Shown here: positions 23,345 through 34,799 of the stretch, one piece after another
How the letters are laid out: every line of letters begins with the position of its first letter
Position numbering within the stretch: the first letter of the stretch is position 1
DNA from: Tipula vernalis
Lineage: Eukaryota; Arthropoda; Insecta; Diptera; Tipulidae
Length of the DNA: 64,000 nt
Direction of reading: 5' to 3'
NCBI GenBank assembly: GCA_958295665.1
Contig: OY282558.1
Location: 140,658,577 to 140,722,576 of the forward strand
Position numbers and translations under genes: made by a program
The notes under the pieces: generated by a model
What the model saw: the letters and a program-made list of their open reading frames with translations, nothing else
What the model was told of the DNA's origin: nothing
The model's database searches: none

Positions 23345-25921
23345 GATAAAACGCTAACTATTTATTATCATAATGTTGGTGGCATGTCATCTAAATTACG
23401 TTATTAGTACTGAATATGATATATACACAATTATGGAAACCAATTTTCATAAATCAATTATTGCTACTGAATTTTTTTCTTCAAATTTTATTGTGCTAAT
23501 AAAAGGATTACTAGCCAAAAGTTACGAACTCCACCATCATTAGAATGTGTTGCGGTACAGTTGGATATGATCGTTTAAACTATTGTGATCGTAACAATTT
23601 ATATTCCACCGTATGCTACTCTAGAGGTTTATACGTTTTTTATTGAGTTTATTTCTAATTTAATGAGTGAATTTGATAATGATAGAACAAGCTTTAGTAT
23701 TAATGGTGATTTTAACCTACCAAATATTCACTGGGTTCTGATGATGAGTATGGGTTTTTATTACCAACTAACGTAACTTCAGTGGTTGATCAATATTTTG
23801 TGGACTCTGTATCTATTTGTACGTTGAATCAAATTAATGGTGTAACAAATAATAGAAATAGGTATCTGGATTTATTTTTTTCAAATTTTCAAGATATGTA
23901 ATATTTTTGTAACGGAGTGTTGTATACCATTTGTGGATAATAGTGTTTATCATAAAGCTATAGAGATTTCATTTAAAAGTTCTGTTTCTGATACTCGTAT
24001 ATCTGAAGAAATTTCCTTTTATGATTTTAGAAATGGCAATGTTTCCGGTTTGAGTGAATTCTTAGCAAACCTGGATTGGTCTTTGATTTTCAATGATGTA
24101 GATGTTAATATTAATGTAGATAAATTTTATGAAATTTTGTTCGCAGGTTTTAATGAATTTATTCCTAAAAAAAATATGAAGTCAGTGTCGAATTATCCAC
24201 CTCATTTCACCAAAGAATTGATTAAGTTACGCAATCGTAAAAATAAATGTCGAGTAAAATTTATGAGAAATCCTTCTTTGTATAATAAAGCTAAAAAGTT
24301 GGAACCGCAGAAACTTTTTTTAAATAAAAATAGTAACGCTTATAATGAGTATATGAGGGTTATTGAATTTAAAATAAGTAAGGATCCAAAATTATTTTGG
24401 AAATTTGTTAATTCGAAACGGAATTCGTCCGAGTTGCCGATGACTATGTATTTTGAGCAAGACAACAGTTCTGATCCCAACGAAATTGTTGAGTATTTTA
24501 GGAAATTTTCTCAGAGTACACATATAGTTTCGTAAATTGTTGCAACGTTAGCTCAGGTTTAAATGAAGAATTAGTAAATCCTAAGGTTCAATTTGACGTT
24601 TTTAAGGTTTCCGAGACTGATATTATGAATCAACTGGATGCCTTTAAGAATGGCTGTGGTCCGGATGGTATATCTTCCTCAATTTTGAAAATATTTAAGT
24701 TTGAACTTTGTTATCCTTTGAAATTATTATTTGAGAAATTTTTAAATTCTTCAGTTTTTCCGGTGAGGTGATCTTTGAGGCGATTTTGTCCAAATACATT
24801 TTTTTTAACATCAAGAATAGATTATCAATTAGTCAGCATGGTTTTTTCAAAGGCAGATCAACTACAACTTATCTCGTTGAGTTCAACGGGAAACTATTGA
24901 TGCATTTGATTCCTATAGTCAACTGGATGTTGTCTATACTGACATCGCAAAAGCGTTTGACTCAGTTCAGCATCAAATTATCTTAAAAAAAACAGATAAT
25001 TTTGGTTTTTCTCGAAAATTCGTTGCTTGGGTGAAATCGTATTTAACTGGCCGTACCCAATATGTTAATTTGAAGGGTATCAAGTCGAATTTAATAAACG
25101 TTCTTTCGGGAGTGCCTCAGGGCTCACACCTGGGTCCTCAATTATTTTTGATTTTTGTAAACGACGTGCTGGACATGTTACTTTACTCAAAAAGACTTAT
25201 GTATGCCGACGATCTTAAACTATTCAGTCAAATTTCTGATGCTTCTGATGCTGCTAAATTACAATCCGACCTTGATTCATTATTTAATTGGTGTTGTCTG
25301 TCTGAATCATTTAGATTTGAATGTTAAAAAATGTGCGGTTATGTCTTTCTCCAAGAAAAATTCGCAAATATGTTATGATTATTATATTAATAATGAAATA
25401 TTGAATCGGGTTACCCAAATTAAAGACTTGGGAGTGACATTTGACTCTAAATTGAGTTTTACAACACACATTGATAATATAATCTTAAAGTCGTCTTCTT
25501 TGTTGGGGTTACTACAACGTCTTTCTAAAGAGTTTAAGGATCAGAAGACTCTTCAGACTTTATATTCATCATTAGTTTGATCTAACTTAGAATATGCCAT
25601 AGTTGTATGGGCTCCTTACTATTCTACGCACATTGAACGAATAGAAAAAATTCAAAAAAAGTTCACACGGCTAATCTTTTTTAAATTTAATATTTTTAAT
25701 ATTAATAGAATACTTTTATACTTTCGCGTTTAAATCTGTATGCCCCTGTAAGACAACTTACAACTAGATCTTTATTGTTTTCTGATTTCCGACGTTCTAA
25801 CTATTCATTTAACGAGTCAATTAATTTTATGATTGTAAACTTTAATCATTTCGAAGATATCTTTGATTTCGGAATGACGAAGGAGGGGTATAAACATTCG
25901 ATTTCGTTCAACTCTTTTTGA
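23345..25921 (+). pseudogene. LINE ORF2: AP endonuclease and reverse transcriptase, disrupted
   Basis: The endonuclease nicks target DNA and the RT copies element RNA at the nick. Endonuclease start YYHNVGGMSSKLR is near 23,362 and its metal/DNA-binding GDFNLPNIHW near 23,706. Linker and RT fingers run to 24,760 (NGCGPDGISSSILK near 24,650). RT palm: YTDIAKAFDSV near 24,940, SGVPQGSHLGP near 25,110 and catalytic YADDLKLF near 25,202. Thumb and C-terminus: LGVTFDSKLSF near 25,430 and LNLYAPVRQL near 25,733, ending at the TGA 25,919-25,921. Several frameshifts and stops (for example the TGA at 25,578) make it inactive. Confidence 0.88.
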
Positions 25922-26960
25922 ATGGTGACCAATCCGGTGAGGCATATTCAATAATAGATATTGTAAGCCAGATAGGTAAGAGTGAACCATGGCAAAAAGA
26001 AAGTAACGGGGCAAACATTTTAGTAGGGCATAAAGAAAAGCAAATCGATGATAATTACTTACCTCTTCTCTTTTACCTGCTGATTTCATTGAAAGTGAAA
26101 GTAATTGTTCGGGTCAAGCTTTCCTTTTGCTATTCATAAAAATCGAAAATAGCCTTTTGTTTGATGGTATAGCTCCTCCTCAATATGCAATATAAAGTTG
26201 GTACAGATAAAAATTTAAATGTTTAAACGTAAGAGACGTGGACCCTCGGAATATGTGACTTCGTCAGAATATAGTAAACCTAGAAGTTGAAAATCCTATA
26301 GTTGAATTGATGAAATGCTGGTTAAGACAATGGAAAAGGCCCGAAAGATTAAAGTCTAAAATAACCATAAGTTTTTTATGTTCCAAAGATCGTAGGAGAA
26401 TTCAATCCAGTTTCGAACTGATGAACTTATGATGCTGAAAAAATCAATCTTCTTATCAGGTCGCGGCAACTGGACTGATTATACCACAATTTACATTCTA
26501 TATATACAGAATGTACTGTGCGTTAAGTACTAGCGAATCATACTAATACAGATGAATTCTCTTACAATTTTTCTTCTTCACGATATTCACACAGCTCTAT
26601 TTCTGTGTAAACTGTAAGAATTAACATTTAACAAAACATTAAAACTTGTAACCATAAATTATTTGTGGGCTTGGTATCACAGCTGAATCGATAAAGTATA
26701 ACAATGATATAAAATAATCTAAGCCTCACAAATGGCAATAACATACTACGGCATCAAGACATTGTTCCGCGACATATTGCGAGATACAATTTTAGCCTTT
26801 TCATCCTGGTCCTCTCTAAATTTAAATTAAAACATATGTGAAGCAGCAGCATCCGTTCCAGATGAACCTGGTATTGGTATCATTGAGCTCTGTAGCAACG
26901 GGAACAGGTATTTAGATCATTAAATCGAGAAGCGTTTTTTTTTTTGATGAAGCATACAGG
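25922..26960. other. Unassigned stretch holding the second 105-bp repeat
   Basis: Apart from 26,375-26,476 I see no supported feature. The 3' UTR of the LINE may occupy its first part. Confidence 0.35.
26375..26476 (+). repeat. ~105-bp repeat, copy 2 (downstream of LINE)
   Basis: Direct copy of 22,265-22,366, lying 4.1 kb away on the far side of the LINE. It ends in CGCGGCAACTGGACT, where copy 1 has CGCGGCGACTGGACT. Confidence 0.75.
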
Positions 26961-26961
26961 A

Positions 26962-27600
26962 TGCATTAAGAGCAATAAGACCATGATGTGAATGATATTT
27001 AATCTCATACCATCATAATAATTTGAAACCAGAAAATTGGTTAAAAAATTTTAATGATCACGACATTACGACGCATTCTGTAAACTGTCTATTTTAAATG
27101 CCCCTTAACAAAACGAAAAAATACAATAAAAATGTAAAAATGTTCCTATTCATCCCTATTACATGATAAAATACATTTGAATGTTTTAATTTTCTCACAA
27201 GGAAAACGGAAAATAAAACAAACACAGACGGGGCAAAGCGGAAAAGAAGAGGAAACCCGATTCATTGTATCTAGAATAACGTTTTCGTTTCAATTTTCTT
27301 TTTTCTTTTATTTATTTTCCAAAATAAATTGTTTAATTAAGTATAAATTTGGTTTGATATTAAATTATTATTTTAATTTTCAAATTTTCTTTTTTCCTCC
27401 TTTAAGAAAAAAAAATTCAAAAATTTGTTTTCCTAGGACTCAAATACTTTAACGAACTTGGGAATTCACCTTCATATTTTGCAAACATGGCAAAGTTTTA
27501 TTATAAAAATTAAGTTGAGTGGTTGTTGAATTGTTCTCATTTTATGTTAATTAAGGATTTTATTTGGAAAATCACTTAAAGGGCGTCGAATTACAAAGGG
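26962..27600 (+). repeat. Long direct repeat (~640 bp), copy 1
   Basis: Aligns with 39,851-40,507 in the same orientation. Best conserved at 27,129-27,388 versus 40,018-40,287 (well over 90% by eye), including GACGGGGCAAAGCGGAAAAG; weaker at both ends with small indels. AT-rich and non-coding. Could be an old segmental duplication or two copies of an unnamed element. Confidence 0.85.
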
Positions 27601-27777
27601 AAAGGTTTAAGGTTTCTCTTTTACTAATTCTGCAATGTTGCTACGCATCATAGCTTTTATTTCAAGTTTTAAAGATTTTCATTAACAATGAAACTGTTTT
27701 CTTATTACTAATGTAATACGTTACAATTGTTGATTCGGACTCAAAGATCCAAATATAACAATTATTTTTAAATCTGG

Positions 27778-27783
27778 TTTATT
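27778..27783 (-). promoter_or_regulatory. AATAAA polyadenylation signal of the two-exon gene
   Basis: Minus-strand AATAAA 62-67 bp beyond the stop codon at 27,845, a normal distance for a compact insect 3' UTR. Supports the gene model but is a short motif in AT-rich DNA. Confidence 0.45.
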
Positions 27784-27844
27784 AACAAAACGACAAAAAA
27801 TTATGCTGTGTAACTTAAACAATTTATATTATGTATTATACTTT

Positions 27845-28383
27845 TCACTCCTTTTTCTCCGCCCCAGAACCATTTTGCCACTCTCTCAATTTCCTGATAA
27901 ATTCGGTTTCCTCATACATAACCACAACAAGTTCTTTCTGGTTATGATTTGAACCTGAATTCATTTTATTGATAAGATTTTCAATTTTTTTCATTATTTT
28001 TAGAATACGTTTGTTAAGTAGAAGCTCATACTGTTCATCCTCATCCATAAATCGTACTTGTTTCACGTTTAGCTTTTTAAGCTTTCGTTTAATTTTTTTA
28101 ATTTCGTTTAACATATCCTCGATTCGATCTGAATCTTTTTGCGTATTAACGGATTCTGCATTCAATGGCACCAACACTGGTGCAACTGGTGGTGCAATTC
28201 CCAAATTATTTTCCATGTAATCTTCAACGTATCGAACAAGAAAGTCTGGATCTGAAAATAAATTAATAATTATGGAAGTATTATCATAAATTTTATTAAT
28301 TAAAATTATTAAATTAAATTACCATCTTTCATCAGCCGGAGAGTTGCTGGCTTGCATTCAATTAATACTCTCTCTTGCTCCAT
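27845..28383 (-). CDS. Two-exon gene for a 155-residue coiled-coil protein, function unknown
   Basis: Minus strand. Exon 1 is 28,383-28,323 from the ATG (MEQERVLIECKPATLRLMK...). A 71-bp intron, 28,322-28,252, has GT...TATTTTCAG ends, and exon 2 is 28,251-27,845. The split codon joins in frame and the reading frame stays open to the stop, giving 155 residues. Residues about 62-122 are rich in K, E, I and L with heptad-like spacing (IKKIKRKLKKLN, ILKIMKKIENLINKM), so a coiled coil is likely; residues 38-46 are Pro/Val-rich; the C-terminus is charged (GSGAEKKE). No signal peptide or membrane segment. TATATAA lies about 55 bp upstream and AATAAA about 62 bp downstream. I recognise no family. It is the one intact gene-like unit among dead transposons; it could be host-derived or cargo of an unidentified element. 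Confidence 0.65.
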
Positions 28384-29035
28384 AATTACTTTATCACTGT
28401 TCAAATACGTTTAAAAATCCATTTAATGTTGAGGTTCTTATATATCGTCCCTATACAGAGAAAAATTGTGAAAATTTATTGTTTTAAAGGTTTAAACTGG
28501 TCAAGATTACCGTAGGTAGAGTTAGAACAAAAAAATTATTTAGCGTCAAATATTTATTTTAGAGGCTGGAAAAATTTTCTGACGCCCCTAGTTTGTAGCA
28601 TTTTTAACAAAAATAACAAAATGACTTATGCGTCATAGATTTTAGTGATTTCATCATAAAACAATCTGCATCTATTTTACGGTTTAGGCCGACCAATTCT
28701 CAATATAAATCTAATAAATTTGGTAACTCCTTCTATAAAGGACTAAAAGGAGTCAAAAGAATTTTTTTTTGTTGTAATCAGTTAGTTGAGTGGTGAGAGA
28801 AACCCTAATTATTTAAAAAAGGATAATAGCAAATTTTGACTTTTACTGCATTAAATTATTTATTCAAAGGTTGTGCCGCCGGCTCTAGGTTTTGTGTAAT
28901 GGATTAAACAGAGATATTATTGTGCTTCAGTTTAAACCAGATTTTAACGTTAAGTTAACTAATCAATGTAATCAAGTATCAAATTGTTTCTTTAATTGAT
29001 CTAATGTAACGAAAAATCGGTTTCATTGCACTACA
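28384..29035. other. Upstream region of the two-exon gene, otherwise unassigned
   Basis: Beyond the putative promoter I see no gene. The final ~100 bp may belong to the LINE fragment that becomes readable at 29,036. Confidence 0.3.
28438..28444 (-). promoter_or_regulatory. TATA-box-like TATATAA upstream of the two-exon gene
   Basis: On the minus strand TATATAA lies 55 bp before the ATG, leaving room for a start site about 30 bp downstream and a short leader. AT-rich background makes chance occurrence possible. Confidence 0.4.
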
Positions 29036-30310
29036 CGAGGCTTTCTATAGATGAGATCTCCGATAGTTTGGCGCGACTTGATGTGAATAAGGGCTCAGGA
29101 CATGACGGCATTCCAACCATCCTTATGAAAAACTGTGCAGATGGTTTAGCTGTTCTTCTCTGATTTCTTTTTGTGGTCACTTACATAGCAGTATTGCAAT
29201 CAGGCAACAGCTGGATGTTGTGTACACGGACTTCTCAAAGGCTTTTGATAAGATTGATCGTTCGATACTTATCAATAAGCTTTTAAAGTGGCTTAAATCT
29301 TATCTTTCGAATCGATGGCAGTATGTAAAGATCTATGACTCGTCCTCAGTTTTATTTCGAGTTACCTCAGGTGTCCCACAGAGAAGTCATATTGGACCTC
29401 TTCTTTTTTCACTATTTATTAATGATGTTGTTCAGTGCTTTGAGTTCGTGCAGTCCCTGCTGTATGCCGACGACTTGAAAATATTTGCACCAATTTGTAG
29501 TGTATCTGACTGTCTTAGGTTGCAAAGGGGTTAGACGCATTTTGTTTCTGGTCGGCTAACAACAAATTATCCCTGAATATAGCTAAATGTAAAACTATTT
29601 TTTCTATCGCATTCGCTCTCCTGTATTGCATGGGTATTCGCTGTTTAATTGAGTCGTGGAAAGGGTAGAGTATATGTCCCATCTTGGGGTAATATTTTCT
29701 ACAGATCTGACGTTTGTGAGGAACATTGATTCTGTTATAGCAAAGGCTTATATGATGTTGGGTTTCATTAAGCGCAACTACAGGGACTTTTGTGACCCGC
29801 TTACCCTAAAGTCGTTGTATGTTGCCTTTGTCCGTTCTCCGCTAGAGTACGCCTCGCAGGTTTGGTCTCCTTTTTATAAGTGCCATTCTGATAGAATTGA
29901 AAGCGTTCAGAAGCAATTTGTTTTATACGCACTTCGCAGTACACCATCCATGAATAATTATGCTATTCCGCTGATTACAGCGATTAGAACAGCGTCGGGT
30001 GGCGGCTTGCGTTTTATTTGTTCGCGACATTTTTTTGTATTGTATTGATTGTGCTGAATTACTCGCACGCCTCAATATTTATGCTCCTGAACGTTGTCTG
30101 CGTCGTCGTGATGGTTTTTTACTAATCGATTCTGGCTCAACAAAATATCAACTTTCGGAGCCAGCCTTGACCACGTTTCGACTTTTCAATTACTCATACG
30201 ATGTTTTTGATTTTAATTTGACTAAAGATTCGTTTAGACGTGAGCTCAACACCTTATAGGCATTTTATTGCCGATTGTATACCACTGTACGTAATGTATT
30301 AAATAAATAA
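29036..30310 (+). mobile_element. Second CR1/jockey-superfamily LINE fragment, 5'-truncated
   Basis: Only ORF2 RT and the 3' end remain. Visible: EISDSLARLDVNKGSGHDGIP near 29,050; then a deletion of the RT segment before VYTDFSKAFDKID (29,221); SGVPQRSHIGP near 29,370; YADDLKIF near 29,463; MSHLGVIFSTDLTF near 29,670; SPLEYASQVWSPFY near 29,840; C-terminal LNIYAPERCLRRRD near 30,073, stop at 30,257. A short 3' UTR ends in (AAATA)n near 30,300. Frameshifts near 29,530 and 30,000. It is a different family from the LINE at 22.5 kb, judged by sequence and base composition. Confidence 0.85.
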
Positions 30311-30950
30311 ATACATAAAGTCAAACTAATACAAGAGTGCCCGCTTCACGAAAGGGTTAGTGGCGCCGCTCCTTTTAACCTTCCCCCCCCCTCCTTTATT
30401 TATGGCAAAGTTAAGAATTTTCGTTGTTATTTGAATTGGGTCTGAAAGATATTGTGCTTATGTATATTTTCCAATGATTGAAAAATTTTGTACATTTCGA
30501 GTAATCAAATTTTATAACATCACGTAATGGAGTCGCAATAATCATTATCATCGCCAAGTGGCAATTCTTTCCATTCAATTGGAAAAGACATTTGGATAGG
30601 ATTAAGGCTTGATTTACTCCAGCAAATTCAACTTAAGTCGGTCCAATCTTCTTTTGATCAAATGATTTGAAAATTAGTTGAGGTCACTTCGGTCATATGT
30701 AGTTCACATTGCTGCGGCAGAGGCTAAATTATCGGGATTCCTTAAGTATTCTAAAATGTGGTTTGTCCTCTGGGTTCTATTTGAACTCACATATATAAGT
30801 GCTGGAACGAGCATCATGAAATTCTTGACAACTTACAGGACCATACCAATAAAATGACCGAGAATTTATCCAAATTTAAAATTATACTGAAGAAGAACAG
30901 TAGGGCGTGTCGTGACAGCAAATTATATATAGATAACATTTAGGTAAATA
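30311..30950. other. Unassigned stretch
   Basis: Contains a C-run near 30,383 and one readable patch near 30,815-30,940 (ILDNLQDHTNKMTENLSKFK) that could be a LINE leftover. No firm assignment. Confidence 0.3.
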
Positions 30951-31386
30951 TGGTAGTCAGGTGTGAAGTTGCTCGGGGGATTCAAGTTGGCACTTGTTGT
31001 CAGCTCCCTAACTTACAGCTTCCACAAGTGGTCGTGTTACCTGTACGTGGTGACCACTGCTAACTAAATTGCTGATTGTTTGGCTCCTAGGCTAAAACAA
31101 GGCGCTATAGAAGTCAACCTTAAACAAATCGCTGGGCTGGATTAAGGTGTTATTCGTACCGTGCCAATAATCGATCAGACTGGGGCCCCAGCTTTAAAAC
31201 TAGCTCAGTCGCTAACGGTGGATCCGGATATTTGGCGCCCTTCGGATCAAGTAGCCTTATCTGTGTACTGCGGATCTCTACACAGATGGAGAGTTCTTTC
31301 TTCGCTACTCGTGGGACCAATCATAAATCCCAATAACAAAAAAAAACAACAAAAAGAGTCCAGCTCGCTAAAAAAATCCGGAAAAT

Positions 31387-32310
31387 GTGGACAACGAGAC
31401 TCGGGTCCTTAGGCCTGCCTCTAAGTCCACTAATAAACGACGGGACATAAGCTGGAGGCTGGTCCCTCCACTCGGGTCACCAAATCTGAGTATACAAATA
31501 CATAGCGGAACCATAACACGAATGAAGCTGGTTCCTCAAAACGAACCTATAATACTAGGAGGAAGGCCTGGAGGGCCCTGGGTTAGATCAATAAACACCA
31601 ATAAAAGTCACCGAGAAAAAGTTGGGAGGTCGTTCAGATGGCTCACAGCTTAAAAGAATCAAATGTCAGGAGGAAAGTCCTACGATCGCAAAGAGAACGC
31701 AGCTCTATGCCACCGCTATGAGGTCTTTTAAAGAGGTCATCAAGGATCAGCTAGTTATGGCAGTTATTGATCAATCCCAAGAGGATGGCAGTATCACGCT
31801 TGCCAATTGGAGGAAGGTGGAAGGGGCCTTAGCCACCACCTACCGAAAGTTCTGTCGCAAAATCCAGGATCTGCTCCGATTTGTCGGAATGGGGGCTTGC
31901 ACAGGAATCAGGTGAAACTGACTGCTTGTGCAAATCAAAGGTCCCTGCTGCTTTATAAGAAGGCAGAGGGAGGACTTGGCGAGGTATGGTCCGGAGTTAG
32001 CCTTCCTGTTATTGATAGGGAGATTATCTGCAGACCAAAAACTAGCGTGTACATCCCTTCGGAGCCTTGTAATCCAAATCCAGGTTGGAACCCTTACTGA
32101 AAAATTGCCAAGCTCGAGGAGACAAAGGCTGACTGTAGGTAAGCTGTTATCATCTTAAACAGGGAGTCATAGACTTCACTAGAGGAAACGAACGGTTTAA
32201 TCAACTATGGTTTCAGTGCAGTCAGACTCAAGGTGTACAAGAAGGACGCGGACAAGCTGAAGGCTTCGAACTCAGCTTCAAACACTACCGCGGTGTTTAG
32301 TAGCTCGTCT
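31387..32310 (+). pseudogene. ORF1 of the I-group LINE (DUF4780-like), frameshifted
   Basis: Readable in several frames: SPTIAKRTQLYATAMRSF near 31,680, LVMAVIDQSQEDGSIT near 31,752, LLLYKKAEGGLGEVW near 31,945, then SLPVIDREIICRPK and a final INYGFSAVRLKVYKKDADKL near 32,200. The order and spacing of these blocks match the DUF4780 region that accompanies many fly LINEs, whose role is thought to be nucleic-acid binding (family knowledge). Stops and frameshifts are frequent. Confidence 0.65.
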
Positions 32311-32314
32311 TTAG

Positions 32315-33786
32315 AGGACTTTTCTGTGGAGCGTATTCAAAATGCCCTGGACATTCTTTCATTATGGGCCAATGGCTGTGCATTGAATGTCAATCCACAC
32401 AAAACCGAATTGGTTCTCTTCTCTAGGAAATATAAACTTCCTAATATCAATCATCACACTTAAAATAGGTTCAGCTTGACTTTTACTGTTGAAGCAAAGT
32501 TTCTGGGTCTCGGTTTGTTTAGCAAATTAAATTGGAAACCAAATATTTTGGAGGGGGGGGAGGGGGGGTTAACTAAAGCTACGGTAGCGCTATACTCTTG
32601 CAAAAATGCCATTGAGGCAGGATGGGGCGGGAGCCCCACATCGAACATTGGCTTAAACCGCAGTAGTCAGACCCATATTCTTGTATGGGGTAATAGTTTG
32701 GTGGGCTGCTCTGGACAAAACTGTCAACTAAAAACTGTTGACAAAAGTTTAGAGAACAATCTCTCTGCGGTATAGTGGTACACTGAGGAGCACATCCACC
32801 CATGCCTTGGGCAAACAGTTGTCAGCTTATACTGCCTTACAACTGAAATCCATCTCAATATGGACTTGCAATAATACAACGCACTCGTCTATTTTGTGCA
32901 ACAAACAAATTTCCAAGACCACCACTATACTGTCCCGTCACTATCATTTGACATAAATATCCGGACTAGGATCCCATCCAAGGAGGACTGGATGATGGGT
33001 GCAGTTTTGGAACCCGGAATTATAAACTTCTTTACTGATGGTTCAAAACAGGACGGAAAATTCGGGGCTGGAGTGTTTTGCAAGGAACTTCTGTTAAATC
33101 TCTCCTTCCGTCCCCTCGACTACTGTAGCATTTTTTAAGTTGAGGTAACTGCCATAAAGGAAGTCGTAGACTGGTTGAGTCAGGCTGCCATTAAAGCACG
33201 TTATTCACACCTCCTCACGTCGAAAGTAGTCCAGAACTGTTTCTCACCTCTTAACGAGATGACAGATCAGTTCAACATCAAAATTTTAGGGGGGCCAGGA
33301 CATTTCATAAGTACAGGGAATATAAACGCCGATGAACTGGCTCGACGTAGTACAACGACCACTTTTCAGATAGCACAAAGGATATTAAAATGCCTCTTGC
33401 GGTATGCAAATTGCTGCTGCAGGAAGAAGCTAGCAAGCTGACGAATGACAGATGGTCAAAAATCACAAACTCTGCAGGTCTGGCCAAAGTTGTACTTGGT
33501 GAGACCCAAACAGCTGATCTTACTTCAGCGAAGTCTGATCAGTGTGGTTGTTGGAGTTATTACGGGGCACTGTCTCATAGGAAGGCACGCAAATAGACAT
33601 GACTACTGTCGTAGTTGCGAGGACGAAGAGAAGAAACAGACATTACTTCATCTCATTTGCACCTGCCCTCGTCTGGACCGAAACAGACAAAAGGTTCTAG
33701 GGACACCCTTCTTAAAGGACCTGACGAACCTCTGTAGGATGGACGTCAGGAGTATCCAGCGCTTTGTTAACAGCTCAAAATGTTAA
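32315..33786 (+). pseudogene. ORF2 C-terminal half: RT thumb, RNase H, zinc tail
   Basis: RT end: NALDILSLWANGCALNVN near 32,342 and HKTELVLFSRKYKLPN near 32,400, then KLNWKPNI near 32,524 and KATVALYSCKNAIEAGW. RNase H: FFTDGSKQDGKFGAGVF near 33,030, with the second half VEVTAIKEVVDWL near 33,140 and a decayed histidine block GGPGHFISTG with NADELAR near 33,290. C-terminus: VVVGVITGHCLIGRHAN near 33,540 and YCRSCEDEEKKQTLLHLICT near 33,607, stop at 33,784. Tracts of G near 32,549-32,567 and several frameshifts break it. Confidence 0.8.
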
Positions 33787-34066
33787 GCCACCTTAACTTA
33801 ACCTAACCTAACCAAAGCAAATATTATGATGAATTATATAACAACACCAAACTGAAGCTTCTAAAATAATTGTTGGTAGATGGAACTGCGCCTTCAGAAA
33901 CTTAATACAAACAGACATCAATTACACGAAAGAATAAAAATAGATAGTTGCCATGTTAAACAAGCCTAACAATATTATGAATTTATATAGGGGTATGTAG
34001 CTGGTGTCACGAAAAATTAGAATCACAATCACAATTACCATTACCATTATCATTACCATTAACATT

Positions 34067-34588
34067 ACCATTACCATTACCATTACCATTACCATTACCA
34101 TTACCATTACCATTACCATTACCATTACCATTACCATTACCATTACCATTACCATTACCATTACCATTACCATTACCATTACCATTACCATTACCATTAC
34201 CATTACCATTACCATTACCATTACCATTACCATTACCATTACCATTACCATTACCATTACCATTACCATTACCATTACCATTACCATTACCATTACCATT
34301 ACCATTACCATTACCATTACCATTACCATTACCATTACCATTACCATTACCATTACCATTACCATTACCATTACCATTACCATTACCATTACCATTACCA
34401 TTACCATTACCATTACCATTACCATTACCATTACCATTACCATTACCATTACCATTACCATTACCATTACCATTACCATTACCATTACCATTACCATTAC
34501 CATTACCATTACCATTACCATTACCATTACCATTACCATTACCATTACCATTACCATTACCATTACCATTACCATTACCATTACCATT
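34067..34588 (+). repeat. (ACCATT)87 hexanucleotide microsatellite
   Basis: 522 bp of perfect 6-bp units, 87 copies without a single interruption, flanked on both sides by 40-60 bp of imperfect units (ATTATC, ATTAAC, AATTTC, ATCACA variants). The plus strand reads as endless Ile-Thr and the minus as Met-Val; these are not genes. Confidence 0.98.
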
Positions 34589-34799
34589 ACAATTTCAATT
34601 ACAATCACAATTACAATTACATAAACAATTTAGAAACACTTGGGTCGGCTATGGGGACCCGATCCTAAAGCCAGACATATTTAAATAAACAATACATATT
34701 TAAATATCTTCCGTTAGAGCTTAGTTCTGTACGACTCTTGTTTTAATCCTTCCAATAAGAAATTAGTGTTACTTTTCAGTTGTTAGCCATTTAAAAATG

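Larger units (their letters stand above)
22500..25921 (+). mobile_element. CR1/jockey-superfamily LINE, near full length, inactive
   Basis: Contains an ORF1 with a PHD-type zinc finger and ORF2 with endonuclease and reverse transcriptase, in the order of CR1/jockey-group LINEs. No clear poly(A) or simple tail was found after the ORF2 stop at 25,919-25,921, and no target duplication could be fixed, so element ends are approximate. Both ORFs carry frameshifts. Confidence 0.85.
30951..33815 (+). mobile_element. I-group LINE with DUF4780-like ORF1 and RNase H, internally deleted
   Basis: Non-LTR element with an ORF1/Gag-like part, then the end of RT, an RNase H domain, and a zinc-finger-like C-terminus before a (TAACC)-type tail at 33,794-33,813. 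The endonuclease and most of RT are missing between about 32,310 and 32,330. RNase H after RT places it in the I/LOA/R1 group. The 5' end is uncertain; homology to the fragment at 18.3 kb suggests it lies at or before 30,950. Confidence 0.8.

Noticed and set aside
27177..27452. 91-codon frame in the long direct repeat
   Set aside because: The second repeat copy does not preserve the frame, and the sequence is AT-rich and low in complexity.
33794..33813. TTAACCTAACCTAACC resembling the insect telomere repeat
   Set aside because: Fewer than four units, exactly at the 3' end of a LINE; it is the element's simple tail, not a telomere.
33922..34624. Long open frames of over 200 codons on both strands (Met-Val and Ile-Thr polymers)
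   Set aside because: They are translations of the ACCATT microsatellite; any hexamer without stop codons gives open frames.
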